Notes under the pieces: model-generated
What the model was told of the DNA's origin: nothing
What the model saw: only the letters and a program-made list of their open reading frames with translations
The model's database searches: none
Shown here: piece after piece, positions 28,521 to 39,333 of the stretch
How positions within the stretch are numbered: the stretch's first letter is position 1
Layout of the letters: each line of letters begins with the position of its first letter
NCBI RefSeq assembly: GCF_001586255.1
Contig: NZ_CP014544.1
Coordinates: 1,457,501-1,521,500, forward strand
Length of the DNA: 64,000 bases
Direction of reading: 5' to 3'
Origin: Zhongshania aliphaticivorans
GTDB lineage: Bacteria > Pseudomonadota > Gammaproteobacteria > Pseudomonadales > Spongiibacteraceae
Program-made: the position numbers and the translations under genes

Positions 28521-29285
28521 TTAGTCTTTTGGCTGGGCGTCAAATTGCTGGCCGTTAACCTTCGCGCTAGCGTCACTCATCAAATACAGATACAGCGGCA
28601 TAATAACGTCGGGTAGCGGATTGTCCTGCGGATTTTCACCAGGGTAGGCAGTGCGGCGCATGACGGTTTGGGTGGCGCCGGGGTTGATGGTGTTCACCCG
28701 CGTGTTGTTTAGCTCAAACTCTTCGTCGGCCAAGACCTGCATAAAACCTTCGGTGGCGAATTTAGAGACCGCATAGGCCCCCCAGAATGCCCGACCTTTG
28801 CGGCCGACGCTGGATGAGGTCAACACAATAGAGGCTGAGTTGGCGGCGGCTAACATTGGAAGCAGGGCTTGGGTCATCATAAACGCGGCGGTGATATTGA
28901 CGTGCAATACGTCGTCCCAGCTGTCGACCGTTGTTTGTGCCAAAGTACGGCGCTGGCCGAGTATGCCAGCATTGTGAAGCAGGCCGTCAAGGTGACCAAA
29001 TTCCCGTTCAATGGTGTTGGCCAGCTCCTCGTAATCTTTCATCACCGCGCCGCGTAAATGCACGGGGTAGATTGCGGCTTGGGGGTAGCCAGCGGCTTCG
29101 ATCTCGTCGTAGACCGCTTCCAGTTTTTCAACGGTGCGGCCGAGTAAAATCACGGTGGCGCCGTGTTCGGCAAAGCTTAACGCTGCCGCACGGCCAATGC
29201 CGTCACCAGCACCGGTCACTAAAATGGTTTTACCCGCTAAACATTGGGGAGCGGCAATGAAATCACTGGGGAGGCTTAGGGGCAC
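28521..29285 (-). CDS. yciK: YciK-like short-chain oxidoreductase
   Basis: This 254-residue SDR has the cofactor motif TGAGDGIG near residue 24 and a catalytic YAVSK. It matches YciK in size and opening, and its position after mupP in the mtaD-ubiG-mupP-yciK order is the one I recall from Pseudomonas. The physiological substrate of YciK is unknown. It is 14 bp downstream of mupP and likely the last gene of the operon. Confidence 0.85.
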   Translation of the reverse strand: MPLSLPSDFIAAPQCLAGKTILVTGAGDGIGRAAALSFAEHGATVILLGRTVEKLEAVYDEIEAAGYPQAAIYPVHLRGAVMKDYEELANTIEREFGHLDGLLHNAGILGQRRTLAQTTVDSWDDVLHVNITAAFMMTQALLPMLAAANSASIVLTSSSVGRKGRAFWGAYAVSKFATEGFMQVLADEEFELNNTRVNTINPGATQTVMRRTAYPGENPQDNPLPDVIMPLYLYLMSDASAKVNGQQFDAQPKD

Positions 29286-29299
29286 GGATTATCCTCGGC

Positions 29300-29965
29300 T
29301 TAAGAAGTATGTAGCTGGTTAATTAAGGGAATTAAATCTAGGGCTTGGGCGACGAGGTAGTCTGCTGCCCAGCTTTCGGCGCTGTCACCGGCTGAAACAT
29401 AGCCGTAAGCGCAGGCCACGGTGCGCATGCTGGCATTGCGGCCGGCGTCGATATCGCGGCGGTGGTCGCCCACGTAAATGGTGTGTGCGGGCAGGCAGTC
29501 GATTTCTTTGCAGGCCAAGTAGATCGGTTCAGGGTGGGGCTTGCGATTTGTGACGTGGTCTGGGCAAATCGCGGTGGCGCAGCGCTGGCCTAGGCCCATT
29601 GCCGCGAGCAGTGGCTCAGTGAAGCGGGCGGGCTTATTGGTGACGATGCCCCATTTCATGCCGAGTGATTCTATGTGCGTCAAGACTTCGCTCATACCGG
29701 GGAAAAGTGTAGTGCTGACCGCGAGCTGAGCCAGGTAGCGGTCAAGAAATTCATCGAGCAGGGCTTGGAAACCCGCTTCGCCTTCTTGCTGTTGAAAACC
29801 GAGGCTGACCACTGCGCGGGCGCCATCGGACACCCGCTTGCGCACCTCGTCATAACGCTGCGGCGCTAATTCGCGCTCGCTGAGCATGGCGTTTAATACC
29901 GCGGTGAAATCCACTGCGGTATCAAGCAGGGTGCCATCCAGATCAAATAATACAGCCTTTAACAT
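29300..29965 (-). CDS. mupP: HAD phosphatase MupP (N-acetylmuramic acid 6-phosphate phosphatase)
   Basis: This 221-residue HAD hydrolase starts [20 protein letters not shown], with the nucleophilic and acid/base aspartates in DLDGT, and later has GDHRRDIDAGRNA. It belongs to the Gph/phosphoglycolate phosphatase group. The location next to ubiG favours MupP, the peptidoglycan-recycling phosphatase described in Pseudomonas, over a true Gph. Its ATG overlaps the ubiG stop codon (TAATG), indicating coupled translation. Confidence 0.82.
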   Translation of the reverse strand: MLKAVLFDLDGTLLDTAVDFTAVLNAMLSERELAPQRYDEVRKRVSDGARAVVSLGFQQQEGEAGFQALLDEFLDRYLAQLAVSTTLFPGMSEVLTHIESLGMKWGIVTNKPARFTEPLLAAMGLGQRCATAICPDHVTNRKPHPEPIYLACKEIDCLPAHTIYVGDHRRDIDAGRNASMRTVACAYGYVSAGDSAESWAADYLVAQALDLIPLINQLHTS

Positions 29966-30693
29966 TAAAGTGGCTTCTTCACGTGAATCATGTAATTGAC
30001 GTCGACATCTTTATCGTTAAGACGATAAGTGCGCAGTATGGGGTTGTAGGTTAAGCCAGTCATATGCTGCAGCTGTAAGTCGGCTTGACGCACCCAGTTG
30101 GCCAGCTCGGCAGGGCGAATAAAGCGGCTGAAGTCGTGGGTGCCACGGGGCAGCATTTTTAATAAATACTCGGCACCAACAATAGCGAACATAAAGGCCT
30201 TAGGGTTGCGGTTGATGGTTGAGAAATAAATATCGCCACCGGGTTTACAGAGTTTGGCGCAGGCGCGAATGACTGATGATGGATCGGGCACGTGTTCTAG
30301 CATTTCTAGACAGGTGACCACGTCGTAGCTGCCGGCTTCTGCCTCGGCGAGTTCTTCGGCGGTAATTTGTACATACTCAACCTTGGTGCCGGACTCTAGC
30401 TGATGCATGCGGGCGACGCTGAGTGGGGTTTCGCCCATGTCGATGCCCTTGACCGTGGCGCCGCGCTGGGCCATAGATTCAGACAGTATGCCGCCGCCGC
30501 AGCCAATATCGACAACCTTGCGCTCGGCCAGCGGTGAGCGCTCGTCAATATAGTTAACCCGCAGCGGATTGATGTCGTGCAGGGGTTTGAATTCGCTGTT
30601 GCGGTCCCACCAGCGGTGGGCGAGTTCTTCAAACTTGGCGATTTCTGCGGGGTCGACATTGCTAGTTGCGCTGCTTGAATGAGGCTGTTGCAT
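29965..30693 (-). CDS. ubiG: UbiG, ubiquinone biosynthesis O-methyltransferase
   Basis: This class I SAM-dependent methyltransferase makes both O-methylations of ubiquinone biosynthesis. The SAM motif [14 protein letters not shown] and the N-terminal [23 protein letters not shown] block are characteristic. ATG 30693 (242 residues) is preferred to the longer frame because GGAG lies just upstream inside the end of mtaD, whose stop is 1 bp away. The operon order mtaD-ubiG-mupP-yciK is consistent. Confidence 0.93.
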   Translation of the reverse strand: MQQPHSSSATSNVDPAEIAKFEELAHRWWDRNSEFKPLHDINPLRVNYIDERSPLAERKVVDIGCGGGILSESMAQRGATVKGIDMGETPLSVARMHQLESGTKVEYVQITAEELAEAEAGSYDVVTCLEMLEHVPDPSSVIRACAKLCKPGGDIYFSTINRNPKAFMFAIVGAEYLLKMLPRGTHDFSRFIRPAELANWVRQADLQLQHMTGLTYNPILRTYRLNDKDVDVNYMIHVKKPL

Positions 30694-30694
30694 T

Positions 30695-32023
30695 TTATTC
30701 TCCGCTAATTTTTTTGCGCCAGAGCTCGGCGCGGGCAATGATGTCCCGGCTGTCTAACGTGGTCAGTTCGCCATTATCCAGTACCTTGCGGCCCATGATC
30801 CAGCTATAGCGAACCCGGTGGCTGATATTGGTGTACGCAATTTGTGAGACGGGGTTGTAAATCGGCTGCTGTTCCAGCGCGGCGAGGTCTATGGCAATAA
30901 TGTCTGCCTGTTTGCCGACTTCAAGGCTGCCCACCAAATGATCGATGCTCAGCGCTTTTGCGCCGTTGATTGTGGCCATTTCTAGGGCATAGCTGTCGGG
31001 CAGGGCGCTGGCGTCACCGGCGACCGCCTTGCCCAGCAGGGCGGCGGTGCGCATTTCGCCAAATAGATCCAGGTCGTTATTGCTGGCGGCGCCGTCGGTG
31101 CCAATGGCGACATTAATACCTGCCACGCGCATTTTTTCGACGGGCGAAAAGCCGCTGGCCAGCTTTAAATTAGATTCGGGACAGTGCACCGCTTGGCAGC
31201 CATGGCTGGCGAGCGTGGCAATATCCTCGTCGTTGAGGGCGGTTAAGTGCACGCACTGGGTCTTGGGGCCGAGTAGACCTAGCTCGGCGAGACGGGCAAT
31301 CGGCCGCTTGCCCGATTGCGCTACGGCGTCATCCACTTCCTGCTGGGTTTCATGCAGGTGGATTTGAATAGGTACGTCCAGTTCCGCAGCAAAGGTCACA
31401 ATGCGCTGCATGGCCTCATCGCCCACGGTATAGGGCGCGTGGGGGCCAAAGGCAATATTAATCAGCGCGCTGTATTTGTGTTCGTCGAGTAGGGCGAGGC
31501 CTTTACGAAAGTAGTCGTCAGGCCCACTGCCCCAGGCGCAGGGGAAATCGAATATGGGAAAGCTGAGTTGGGCGCGAATGCCGGCTTTACGTGCTACTTG
31601 GGCGGTAACCTCGGGGAAAAAATACATATCACTAAAGGTCGTGGTGCCGCTGCGGAGCATTTCGGCAATGGCCAGCTCGCTGCCGTCGCGCACAAAATCT
31701 TCGTTTACCCATTGGCCTTCGGCGGGCCAGATGTGGTCGTTAAGCCAAGTGTGCAGGGCTTTGTCGTCGGCCATGCCGCGAAACAGGCTCATGGCGGCAT
31801 GGCCGTGGGCGTTGATTAGGCCTGGCATCACCGCATGGTGGTCGAGGTGAAGGATCTCCTTGGCGGTGATGGCCTGCGCTTCGGTAGCTGGCAATATGGC
31901 GCTGATTACGCCGTCATTAATGGCGATGGCGTAATGGCTAAGCGGCGCGCTGGCGGGGGTGACCGGTATTATCCAGCGGGCAAAAATCAGGGTGTCGGCG
32001 CTATTGATTGTGGGGGCGGGCAT
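30695..32023 (-). CDS. mtaD: MtaD-type 5'-methylthioadenosine/S-adenosylhomocysteine deaminase
   Basis: This 442-residue amidohydrolase of the TRZ/ATZ family has the metal motif [25 protein letters not shown], and [12 protein letters not shown] followed by [14 protein letters not shown]. It should deaminate methylthioadenosine or S-adenosylhomocysteine. ATG 32023 is chosen because it precedes the conserved N-terminal [11 protein letters not shown] strand; the frame is open 84 codons further upstream with no family resemblance. It is divergent from gyrA and heads the ubiG operon. Confidence 0.9.
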   Translation of the reverse strand: MPAPTINSADTLIFARWIIPVTPASAPLSHYAIAINDGVISAILPATEAQAITAKEILHLDHHAVMPGLINAHGHAAMSLFRGMADDKALHTWLNDHIWPAEGQWVNEDFVRDGSELAIAEMLRSGTTTFSDMYFFPEVTAQVARKAGIRAQLSFPIFDFPCAWGSGPDDYFRKGLALLDEHKYSALINIAFGPHAPYTVGDEAMQRIVTFAAELDVPIQIHLHETQQEVDDAVAQSGKRPIARLAELGLLGPKTQCVHLTALNDEDIATLASHGCQAVHCPESNLKLASGFSPVEKMRVAGINVAIGTDGAASNNDLDLFGEMRTAALLGKAVAGDASALPDSYALEMATINGAKALSIDHLVGSLEVGKQADIIAIDLAALEQQPIYNPVSQIAYTNISHRVRYSWIMGRKVLDNGELTTLDSRDIIARAELWRKKISGE

Positions 32024-32295
32024 AGGGCTGTCCGGGTCCTGTTGAGCAAAGTCGCAAGTATACCCGCAAACAGGGGTGCTGTGGGCTGATTTGTGGCGAT
32101 AGCACATTGATTTACGGCGATTTTGAACTGTCTTAGGTCGTTGAAAATATGCTATCATCGCCCCTTTATTTTCTGCTTCGAGCTGTTGCGTCGTTTGCGG
32201 TGATGGTGTCAGTACTGGCTTAAATACCGGATGCGGCCGATTTCTCAGCGACAATGCTGCGAAGCGCGTATCCATAATAAGGAATTACCCCGTTC

Positions 32296-34938
32296 ATGGC
32301 TGATATAGCTAAAGAGATTTTGCCGGTCAATATTGAGGATGAGCTAAAGCAGTCCTACCTCGATTATGCAATGAGCGTTATTGTGGGTCGGGCATTGCCC
32401 GACGTCCGGGATGGTTTGAAGCCGGTTCATCGCCGGGTATTGTTCGCGATGAGCGAACTCAATAACGACTGGAATAAGGGCTATAAAAAGTCGGCCCGTG
32501 TCGTTGGTGATGTTATTGGTAAATACCATCCCCACGGCGATTCCGCGGTGTATGACACCATCGTTCGTATGGCGCAGCCGTTTTCGTTGCGCTATATGCT
32601 GGTTGATGGCCAAGGTAACTTTGGTTCTATCGACGGTGATAACGCGGCGGCCATGCGTTATACCGAAATCCGCATGCGCAAAATTGCCCATGAAATCCTT
32701 GCGGACCTCGATAAAGAGACCGTGGATTGGGTGCCTAACTACGATGGCACCGAGCAAATTCCAGAGGTAATGCCAACTAAGATCCCTGCGCTGCTGATTA
32801 ACGGCTCCTCAGGTATCGCGGTAGGTATGGCGACCAATATTCCGCCCCACAATCTGACCGAAGTGATTAACGGTTGTTTGGCAACCCTCGATAATCCCGA
32901 TATCACCGTTGAAGAGTTGATGGAGCATATTCCTGGCCCAGACTTTCCAACGGCGGCAATCATCAATGGCCGCGCTGGCATCGTCGAGGCGTATAAAACC
33001 GGCCGTGGTCGTATTTACATCCGCGCTCGCGCCGAAGTGATTATTGATGAAAAAACCCACCGCGAAACAATTATCGTCCACGAGTTGCCTTATCAGGTAA
33101 ACAAAGCGCGGTTGATTGAGAAAATCGCCGAACTGGTTAAAGAGAAGAAAATAGAAGGCATTTCTGAGCTGCGCGATGAGTCTGATAAAGACGGTTTACG
33201 CGTGGTTATTGAAATGAAGCGCGGCGAAAGCGGCGAAGTGGTCTTAAACAACCTTTATGCCCAGACCCAGCTGCAGAATGTATTTGGTATTAATATTGTC
33301 GCCTTGGTCGACAAGCAGCCGCGCATTCTGAATTTAAAGCAGCTCATTGAATACTTTATTCGCCATCGCCGCGAAGTCGTTACTCGTCGTACTGTGTACT
33401 TGCTGCGCAAGGCGCGGGAGCGCGGTCATGTATTGGAAGGTCTCGCCATTGCGATTTCCAATATTGATGAAATTATTACCACTATTAAAGCCTCGGCAAC
33501 CACCCAAGAGGCGAAAGATGCCTTGATTTCTCGTCCGTGGAAATTGGGTGATGTGGCTGGCATGCTGGAGCGCGCTGGCGAAAATGCCTGCCGCCCCGAC
33601 GATTTAGAAGACATGTACGGCATGCGTGACGGCCAGTATTACTTGTCGCCAGTGCAGGTGCAGGCAATTCTGGATTTGCGTCTGCAAAAGCTGACCGGTC
33701 TTGAGCACGAGAAGCTGCTGGGCGAATATCAGGAACGCTTGTTGGAAATTGCTGAATATCTGAATATTTTGGCGAACCCTGATGTGTTGATTGCGGTTAT
33801 TCGCGGTGAACTTGAGCAGGTTGTGGCCGATTACGGCGATGAGCGCCGCAGTGAGATCGTTGCCTCGCATCTGGATTTGAACCACGAAGACCTGATTCCT
33901 GAAGAAGACCGCGTTGTGACTATTTCCAACGGCGGTTACGCCAAGTCGCAGCCCTTAGACACCTACCAAGCCCAGCGTCGCGGTGGTATGGGCAAATCGG
34001 CGACCTCGGTTAAAGACGAAGATTTTGTTGAGCATTTATTGGTGGTGAACACCCATACCACTATTTTGTGTTTCAGTAATATTGGTAAGGTTTACTGGCT
34101 GAAGGTTTACCAAATTCCAGTTGCAGGCCGCAACTCCCGGGGCCGACCAATGGTGAATTTATTGCCACTGGGTGAAGACGAACGTATTACCTCAATACTG
34201 CCAGTTAATGAGTACACCGAAGGCTATTTCATCTTTATGGCCACCGGTCTGGGTACCGTGAAAAAGACCCCGCTAGAGGCCTTTTCTCGCCAGCGCAGTG
34301 TGGGCTTGCGCGCAATAGAATTGGACGAAGGCGATGTGCTCATTGGCACCGCAATCACTAACGGCGAAAACGATATCCTGCTGTTGACCAGTGCGGGTAA
34401 AGCGGCGCGTTTTGCTGAGCAAGATGTGCGCGCCATGGGCCGTACTGCGCGCGGTGTGCGCGGTATCCGTATGGATGAAGGTCAGCGCGCCATTGCCATG
34501 ATTATTCCCCAAGAGGGCGGCTGTGTGTTGACCGTGTCTGAAAATGGCTACGGTAAGCGTACTTTGGTTGAAGATTTTCCTGCTAAAGGGCGCGGTAACC
34601 GCGGTGTTATCGCCATGGCCATGAGCGAGCGTAATGGCCCACTGGTTGGCGCCGTGCAAGTCTTTGAAGGCGACGATCTGATGCTGATCAGTGATCAGGG
34701 CACCTTGGTGCGTACCCGCACCGATGAAGTGTCGATTCTGAGTCGTAATACCCAAGGTGTTCGCGTTATTCGTCTTAAAGAAGACGAGCATTTGGTCGGC
34801 GTGCAACGGGTAGACGAAGAGGACGAAGCATTGCCATTGGATGAAGACGGCGAGCCAATTGTCGCGAGCGAAGCGGATGTGATTGCCGTTGAGCCAGATG
34901 ATAGCGCCGCTGACGATGCGCCTGCGGTTGACGAGTAA
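32296..34938 (+). CDS. gyrA: GyrA, DNA gyrase subunit A
   Basis: This 880-residue protein is the breakage-reunion subunit of DNA gyrase. The catalytic tyrosine is Tyr122 ([11 protein letters not shown]). The quinolone-resistance region carries the susceptible residues Ser83 and Asp87 ([10 protein letters not shown]). The C-terminal beta-pinwheel includes the GyrA box QRRGGMGK and an acidic tail. AAGGAA precedes ATG 32296. A weak promoter is possible around TATGCT at about 32150. A terminator-like hairpin follows the gene. Confidence 0.97.
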   Translation: MADIAKEILPVNIEDELKQSYLDYAMSVIVGRALPDVRDGLKPVHRRVLFAMSELNNDWNKGYKKSARVVGDVIGKYHPHGDSAVYDTIVRMAQPFSLRYMLVDGQGNFGSIDGDNAAAMRYTEIRMRKIAHEILADLDKETVDWVPNYDGTEQIPEVMPTKIPALLINGSSGIAVGMATNIPPHNLTEVINGCLATLDNPDITVEELMEHIPGPDFPTAAIINGRAGIVEAYKTGRGRIYIRARAEVIIDEKTHRETIIVHELPYQVNKARLIEKIAELVKEKKIEGISELRDESDKDGLRVVIEMKRGESGEVVLNNLYAQTQLQNVFGINIVALVDKQPRILNLKQLIEYFIRHRREVVTRRTVYLLRKARERGHVLEGLAIAISNIDEIITTIKASATTQEAKDALISRPWKLGDVAGMLERAGENACRPDDLEDMYGMRDGQYYLSPVQVQAILDLRLQKLTGLEHEKLLGEYQERLLEIAEYLNILANPDVLIAVIRGELEQVVADYGDERRSEIVASHLDLNHEDLIPEEDRVVTISNGGYAKSQPLDTYQAQRRGGMGKSATSVKDEDFVEHLLVVNTHTTILCFSNIGKVYWLKVYQIPVAGRNSRGRPMVNLLPLGEDERITSILPVNEYTEGYFIFMATGLGTVKKTPLEAFSRQRSVGLRAIELDEGDVLIGTAITNGENDILLLTSAGKAARFAEQDVRAMGRTARGVRGIRMDEGQRAIAMIIPQEGGCVLTVSENGYGKRTLVEDFPAKGRGNRGVIAMAMSERNGPLVGAVQVFEGDDLMLISDQGTLVRTRTDEVSILSRNTQGVRVIRLKEDEHLVGVQRVDEEDEALPLDEDGEPIVASEADVIAVEPDDSAADDAPAVDE

Positions 34939-34972
34939 GCTGTTTATTCGCAAATTTTTTAGCTAAGTAAAG

Positions 34973-35008
34973 GCGGCGGGCTTAACGCTCTGCCGCTATT
35001 TAATTTTT
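34973..35008 (+). terminator. Terminator-like hairpin after gyrA
   Basis: GCGGCGGGC (34973-34981) pairs with GCTC-T-GCCGC (34987-34996), with one bulge, around a TTAAC loop. It is followed by TATTTAATTTTT. This should at least attenuate read-through from gyrA into serC. Confidence 0.6.
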
Positions 35009-35030
35009 AATCTTTGGAGTGGCAACGTAA

Positions 35031-36110
35031 ATGGCACGTCGTTTTAATTTTTGTGCAGGCCCAGCTTCTATTCCTGAAGCCGTATTAACTGAAGCCGCCG
35101 AGCAAATGCTGGATTGGCAAGGGCGCGGTTTGTCAGTAATGGAAATGAGCCACCGCTCCGATGAGATGGTTGGTATTGCCAATGAGGCTGAGGCCGATCT
35201 GCGCGAGTTGATGGGGATTTCCGACGACTACGCCGTGCTGTTCTTGCAAGGCGGCGCTAGCAGCCAATTTTCTGCCGTACCTTTAAACCTGATGGGTGAA
35301 GGCAAGGTTGTTGACTACGTGAATACCGGTGAGTGGTCTAAAAAGGCCATTAAAGAAGCCAAGCGCTATGCCAAAGTGAATGTGGTCGCCAGTTCAGAAG
35401 ACACTAACTTCACCACAATTCCTGCTTTTGATAGCTGGAATCTGAGCGAAGATGCGGCGTATTTGCATTACACGCCAAATGAAACGATTGGCGGTTTGGA
35501 GTTTTTCTGGACACCAGAAAGCAAGGTGCCCTTAGTCGCCGATATGTCGTCGACTATTTTGTCGCGTCCGGTCGATGTGAATAAGTTTGGCTTGATCTAC
35601 GCCGGGGCCCAGAAAAACATCGGCCCTGCCGGTTTGACCATCGTTATTGTGCGCAAAGACCTGTTGGGTAAAGCCAACGCGATGACGCCAACGATGATGG
35701 ATTACAAGACGGCTGCCGATAATGACTCTATGTACAATACCCCGCCAACCTTGGCGTGGTATTTGGCGGGTTTGGTATTTAAATGGCTGAAGGCCCAGGG
35801 TGGTCTGGAAGCGATGGAAGTGCTTAACCGCCGTAAAGCAGAAAAACTGTATAGCTATATTGATGCCAGCGGTTTTTACAGCAACCCCGTTGAAGTGGCG
35901 AGCCGCTCGCTGATGAATATTCCCTTTGTTTTGGCAGACGCAAGCTTGGACAAAGCTTTCCTTGCCGGTGCTGAAGAAGCGGGACTGCTGAATTTGAAAG
36001 GCCACCGCTCTGTGGGTGGTATGCGCGCCAGTGTTTACAATGCGGTACCAGAAGAAGCAGTAGATGCCTTAATCGCCTACATGAAAACCTTCGCCGAGCA
36101 GAACAGCTAA
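35031..36110 (+). CDS. serC: SerC, phosphoserine aminotransferase
   Basis: This 359-residue PLP enzyme makes phosphoserine and also acts in pyridoxine synthesis. The opening RRFNFCAGPASIPEAVL and the PLP Lys195 in YAGAQKNIGPAG are diagnostic. TTTGGAG precedes ATG 35031. It begins the serC-pheA-hisC-tyrA-aroA-cmk-rpsA series, which is conserved in many gammaproteobacteria, and the next gene starts 4 bp after its stop. Confidence 0.96.
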   Translation: MARRFNFCAGPASIPEAVLTEAAEQMLDWQGRGLSVMEMSHRSDEMVGIANEAEADLRELMGISDDYAVLFLQGGASSQFSAVPLNLMGEGKVVDYVNTGEWSKKAIKEAKRYAKVNVVASSEDTNFTTIPAFDSWNLSEDAAYLHYTPNETIGGLEFFWTPESKVPLVADMSSTILSRPVDVNKFGLIYAGAQKNIGPAGLTIVIVRKDLLGKANAMTPTMMDYKTAADNDSMYNTPPTLAWYLAGLVFKWLKAQGGLEAMEVLNRRKAEKLYSYIDASGFYSNPVEVASRSLMNIPFVLADASLDKAFLAGAEEAGLLNLKGHRSVGGMRASVYNAVPEEAVDALIAYMKTFAEQNS

Positions 36111-36114
36111 GACT

Positions 36115-37260
36115 ATGAGTGAAAGTAAAACGTCGCCAGTAGATCTCAATACCCTGCGTAAGGATATCGACAGCATCGATACCCAGATACACGAGTTATT
36201 GAATAGACGCGCCCGCTGTGCCCAGCAAGTGGCTGAAGTTAAATTGGCTGAATTCGCGGCGGCCCAGCAGTTTGAGTCCAGTGGCGACAGCAATAGCTCC
36301 CAGCAATTATTGTTTTATCGCCCCGAGCGTGAGGCTCAGGTCTTAGAGCGGGTGAAGGCGGCCAATAAGGGCCCCTTGGCTGACGACACTGTCGCGTTTA
36401 TCTTTCGCGAAATTATGTCGGCGTGTTTGGCGCTGGAAAAGCCGATGGAAGTGGCTTATCTCGGCCCCGGCGGCACCTTTACCCAAGCAGCGGCATTGAA
36501 GCACTTTGGCCACGCGGTGATCAGTTTGCCTCAGGCGTCTATTGATGGTGTGTTTGCCAAAGTAGAATCCGGTCAGTGCCATTATGGCGTGGTGCCGGTA
36601 GAGAACTCTACCGAGGGAATGGTTTCTCACACCTTAGATGCTTTTATTAATTCGCCACTAAAGATTTGCGGTGAAGTTGAACTGCGAATTCGCCTACACC
36701 TTTTGGTAAGCAGCCAAACTTCTGGCAAAGAAATAAAGCGTATCTGTGCTCACCAACAAGCTTTGGCGCAAAGCCGCCGCTGGTTGGATGCGAATTTCCC
36801 CGGTATTGAGCGCGCTGCAGTAAGCAGTAATGGCGAAGCCGCGAGAATGGCGGCAGAGGAGGAGGGCGTCGCTGCGATTGCAGGGGATTTGGCGGAAAGC
36901 CAATACGGCTTGCAGCGCTTGGCGGGTAATATCGAAGATCAGCCCGACAATACCACGCGTTTTCTTATTATTGGTCGCGAGAATGTGTCGCCCAGTGGTC
37001 GTGATAAAACGTCCTTGGTGGTCTCTGCTCGCAACCGCCCAGGAGCGTTGTTTAAGCTGTTAGAGCCGTTCCAGCAAGCCGATGTCATGCTAACCCGGAT
37101 AGATACCAGACCTTCGCGTAGCGAGACGTGGACCTATGTGTTCTTTATCGAATTTGAAGGTCATCGCGACGATCCTAAAATTATCGATATTCTCAATACC
37201 ATTGAGCAGCACTCCATTATGTTTAAAGTCTTGGGTTCTTACCCCAAGGCGGCGCTTTAG
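36115..37260 (+). CDS. pheA: PheA, chorismate mutase/prephenate dehydratase
   Basis: This 381-residue bifunctional enzyme leads chorismate to phenylpyruvate. The N-terminal AroQ mutase helix LRKDIDSIDTQIHELLNRRA is followed by prephenate dehydratase (VAYLGPGGTFTQAAALKHFG) and a C-terminal ACT domain (KTSLVVSARNRPGALFKLLEPF) for phenylalanine feedback. Between mutase helices, a Ser/Gln-rich stretch (about residues 48-62) makes it some 12-15 residues longer than pseudomonad PheA. It lies 4 bp after serC. Confidence 0.95.
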   Translation: MSESKTSPVDLNTLRKDIDSIDTQIHELLNRRARCAQQVAEVKLAEFAAAQQFESSGDSNSSQQLLFYRPEREAQVLERVKAANKGPLADDTVAFIFREIMSACLALEKPMEVAYLGPGGTFTQAAALKHFGHAVISLPQASIDGVFAKVESGQCHYGVVPVENSTEGMVSHTLDAFINSPLKICGEVELRIRLHLLVSSQTSGKEIKRICAHQQALAQSRRWLDANFPGIERAAVSSNGEAARMAAEEEGVAAIAGDLAESQYGLQRLAGNIEDQPDNTTRFLIIGRENVSPSGRDKTSLVVSARNRPGALFKLLEPFQQADVMLTRIDTRPSRSETWTYVFFIEFEGHRDDPKIIDILNTIEQHSIMFKVLGSYPKAAL

Positions 37261-37303
37261 TTATGTGTTTGCCCCTAGCCCTAATGCGGAAGGTAACTGA
37301 ATA

Positions 37304-38407
37304 GTGAGTTGCGATGTATTTGCGCTGGCGAATGCCGGTGTGCGTGGTTTACAGCCCTACCAGCCGGGCAAACCGATTGAAGAGTTGCAGCGCGAGCTGG
37401 GTTTAAGCGATGTTGTTAAGCTGGCCAGCAATGAAAACCCGCTGGGACCGTCACCGCTGGCCTTGGCTGCGGCTGAAAAAGCCTTAAAAAATCTGCATCT
37501 TTACCCCGATGCCAGCGGTTTTGAGCTTAAGAAAAAATTGGCAGCAAAATTAGGTGTGACTGAGCTGCAGTTTACTCTCGGCAATGGTTCGAATGATGTG
37601 CTTGACCTTATTGCGCGCACGTTTCTCGGGCCAGGCTGCTCAGCCGTATTTTCCCAGCACGCCTTTATTGTTTACCCCATCGCCGTACAGGCCGTGGGCG
37701 CCCGCGCGATAGTAACGCCTGCGAAAAACTGGGGTCACGACCTTGATGCCATGGCGGCGGCAATTGAAGCCGATACCCGTGTGGTGTTTATTGCCAACCC
37801 CAATAACCCCACTGGCAATTACTTAAATTGCAAAGAATTGTCGGCGTTTCTCGCCAAAGTGCCAGACCATGTGATGGTGGTGCTTGATGAGGCTTATATT
37901 GAATTTGCCGGCGCCGATGACTTTCCGGATGGTCTCGATTTTTTAAAGACCTATTCAAATATTATTGTTACCCGTACTTTTTCTAAGGCCTACGGCCTAG
38001 CTGGTTTGCGTATTGGCTATGGTATAAGTAGCGCTGAAACCGCCGATTTGCTGAACCGAGTGCGAGCGCCCTTTAATGTTAGTGTGCCGGCCTTGGCGGC
38101 GGCCCTTGCAGTGCTGGATGACGATGATTATTTGCAGCGTAGTCAGCAGGTCAATCGCGACGGTATGCAGCAGCTATGTCAAGGTTTGGATACGCTAGGT
38201 CTGGCTTATATTCCCTCGTTGGGTAATTTTGTCGCTATTGAGTTGGCTGGTGATGCGATGCCGGTTTATCAAGCGCTGTTACGTGAAGGCGTCATTGTGC
38301 GGCCGGTTGGCGTGTATCAAATGCCCAAACACTTGCGGGTGTCGATTGGCCTTAAACACGAAAATCAGCGCTTTCTTGCTGCGCTGGAAAAGGTGTTGAG
38401 TGCCTAA
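37304..38407 (+). CDS. hisC: HisC, histidinol-phosphate aminotransferase (aromatic cluster copy)
   Basis: This 367-residue class I/II aminotransferase has the VKLASNENPLGPSP opening and PLP Lys228 in FSKAYGLAGLR. In this aromatic cluster the hisC paralogue probably also transaminates phenylpyruvate, hydroxyphenylpyruvate or prephenate, as suggested for hisC2-type genes; that is inference. It starts at GTG 37304 and overlaps tyrA by 8 bp. Confidence 0.92.
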   Translation: MSCDVFALANAGVRGLQPYQPGKPIEELQRELGLSDVVKLASNENPLGPSPLALAAAEKALKNLHLYPDASGFELKKKLAAKLGVTELQFTLGNGSNDVLDLIARTFLGPGCSAVFSQHAFIVYPIAVQAVGARAIVTPAKNWGHDLDAMAAAIEADTRVVFIANPNNPTGNYLNCKELSAFLAKVPDHVMVVLDEAYIEFAGADDFPDGLDFLKTYSNIIVTRTFSKAYGLAGLRIGYGISSAETADLLNRVRAPFNVSVPALAAALAVLDDDDYLQRSQQVNRDGMQQLCQGLDTLGLAYIPSLGNFVAIELAGDAMPVYQALLREGVIVRPVGVYQMPKHLRVSIGLKHENQRFLAALEKVLSA

Positions 38408-39308
38408 GTTTTATATCAATAAACTCGCCATTATCGGTCTTGGACTGATGGGTGGCTCACTGGCTCGTGCACTAAAAGCGCAGGGTGCGGTAGGTGAGGT
38501 GGTTGCCACGGGACGCCGCGCAGCCTCCTTAGAAAGAGGTTTAGCGCTGGGTGTGATCGACGCGTGGACTCTTGATATGAAAGAGGCTGTCGCTAATGCC
38601 GATGTGGTGGTCATTGCCACGCCGACCTTGATTGCTGAAAAAGTACTGGCTGAGCTGGCACCGTTAATGACGCCGTCGATGGTTGTCACCGATGTTGCCA
38701 GTGTAAAAGGCAATATGCTGCGCGCTGCCGAACGGGTGTTTGGTGAAGTGCCTGCAAATTTTGTGATGGGTCACCCCATTGCCGGTTCCGAACAGAGTGG
38801 TGTAGAAGCTGCCACCGCCGATTTGTTTTTAGATCACCGTGTGATTCTGACGCCTTTAGCCACGACTGCCGAAGCTGCAACAGCGCTGATACAGACCATG
38901 TGGGAAGCTTGCGGCGCCGAAGTAGTGTGCATGGATGTGGCTGAGCACGATTCGGTGCTGGCGGCGACAAGTCATTTGCCTCATGTGCTAGCGTATACAC
39001 TGGTTGATGCCCTCGCTCAGAATGGTTCTGCCGCGGATATTTTCCGTTTTGCCGCCGGTGGTTTTCGCGACTTTACGCGTATTGCCTCCAGCGACCCAAC
39101 CATGTGGCACGATATTGCTCTTGCCAATCAAGACGCGATATTACAGGGCATAGATGATTTTAGTGCCCATTTAGACAAAGTCCGTGCGGCCATTGCCAGC
39201 GGCGATGGCGAAACCCTTTATGCCACCTTTGATCGTGCTAAGCGCGCTCGCGACGAACACTTTCTCGGGCAGTACCTCTGTCGGCAAAAGAAATCGCCCT
39301 CATCTTAA
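38400..39308 (+). CDS. tyrA: TyrA, prephenate (or arogenate) dehydrogenase
   Basis: This 302-residue dehydrogenase begins with the NAD motif IIGLGLMGGSLARAL and has the HPIAGSEQSG substrate motif and AATSHLPHVLAYTL. It makes the tyrosine precursor. It starts at GTG 38400, overlapping the end of hisC. In Pseudomonas I recall tyrA as fused to aroA; here a stop and a 25-bp gap separate them. Confidence 0.94.
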   Translation: MPKFYINKLAIIGLGLMGGSLARALKAQGAVGEVVATGRRAASLERGLALGVIDAWTLDMKEAVANADVVVIATPTLIAEKVLAELAPLMTPSMVVTDVASVKGNMLRAAERVFGEVPANFVMGHPIAGSEQSGVEAATADLFLDHRVILTPLATTAEAATALIQTMWEACGAEVVCMDVAEHDSVLAATSHLPHVLAYTLVDALAQNGSAADIFRFAAGGFRDFTRIASSDPTMWHDIALANQDAILQGIDDFSAHLDKVRAAIASGDGETLYATFDRAKRARDEHFLGQYLCRQKKSPSS

Positions 39309-39333
39309 TTAGCTTATTAAAGAGACTCTAATC

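Noticed and set aside
31835-32089. Frames opposite mtaD and the N-terminal extension of the mtaD frame
   Set aside because: Opposite-strand frames are shadows; the 84-codon extension lacks family similarity, so ATG 32023 was chosen.
32524-32560. Quinolone-resistance substitutions in GyrA
   Set aside because: Ser83 and Asp87 are both the susceptible residues.
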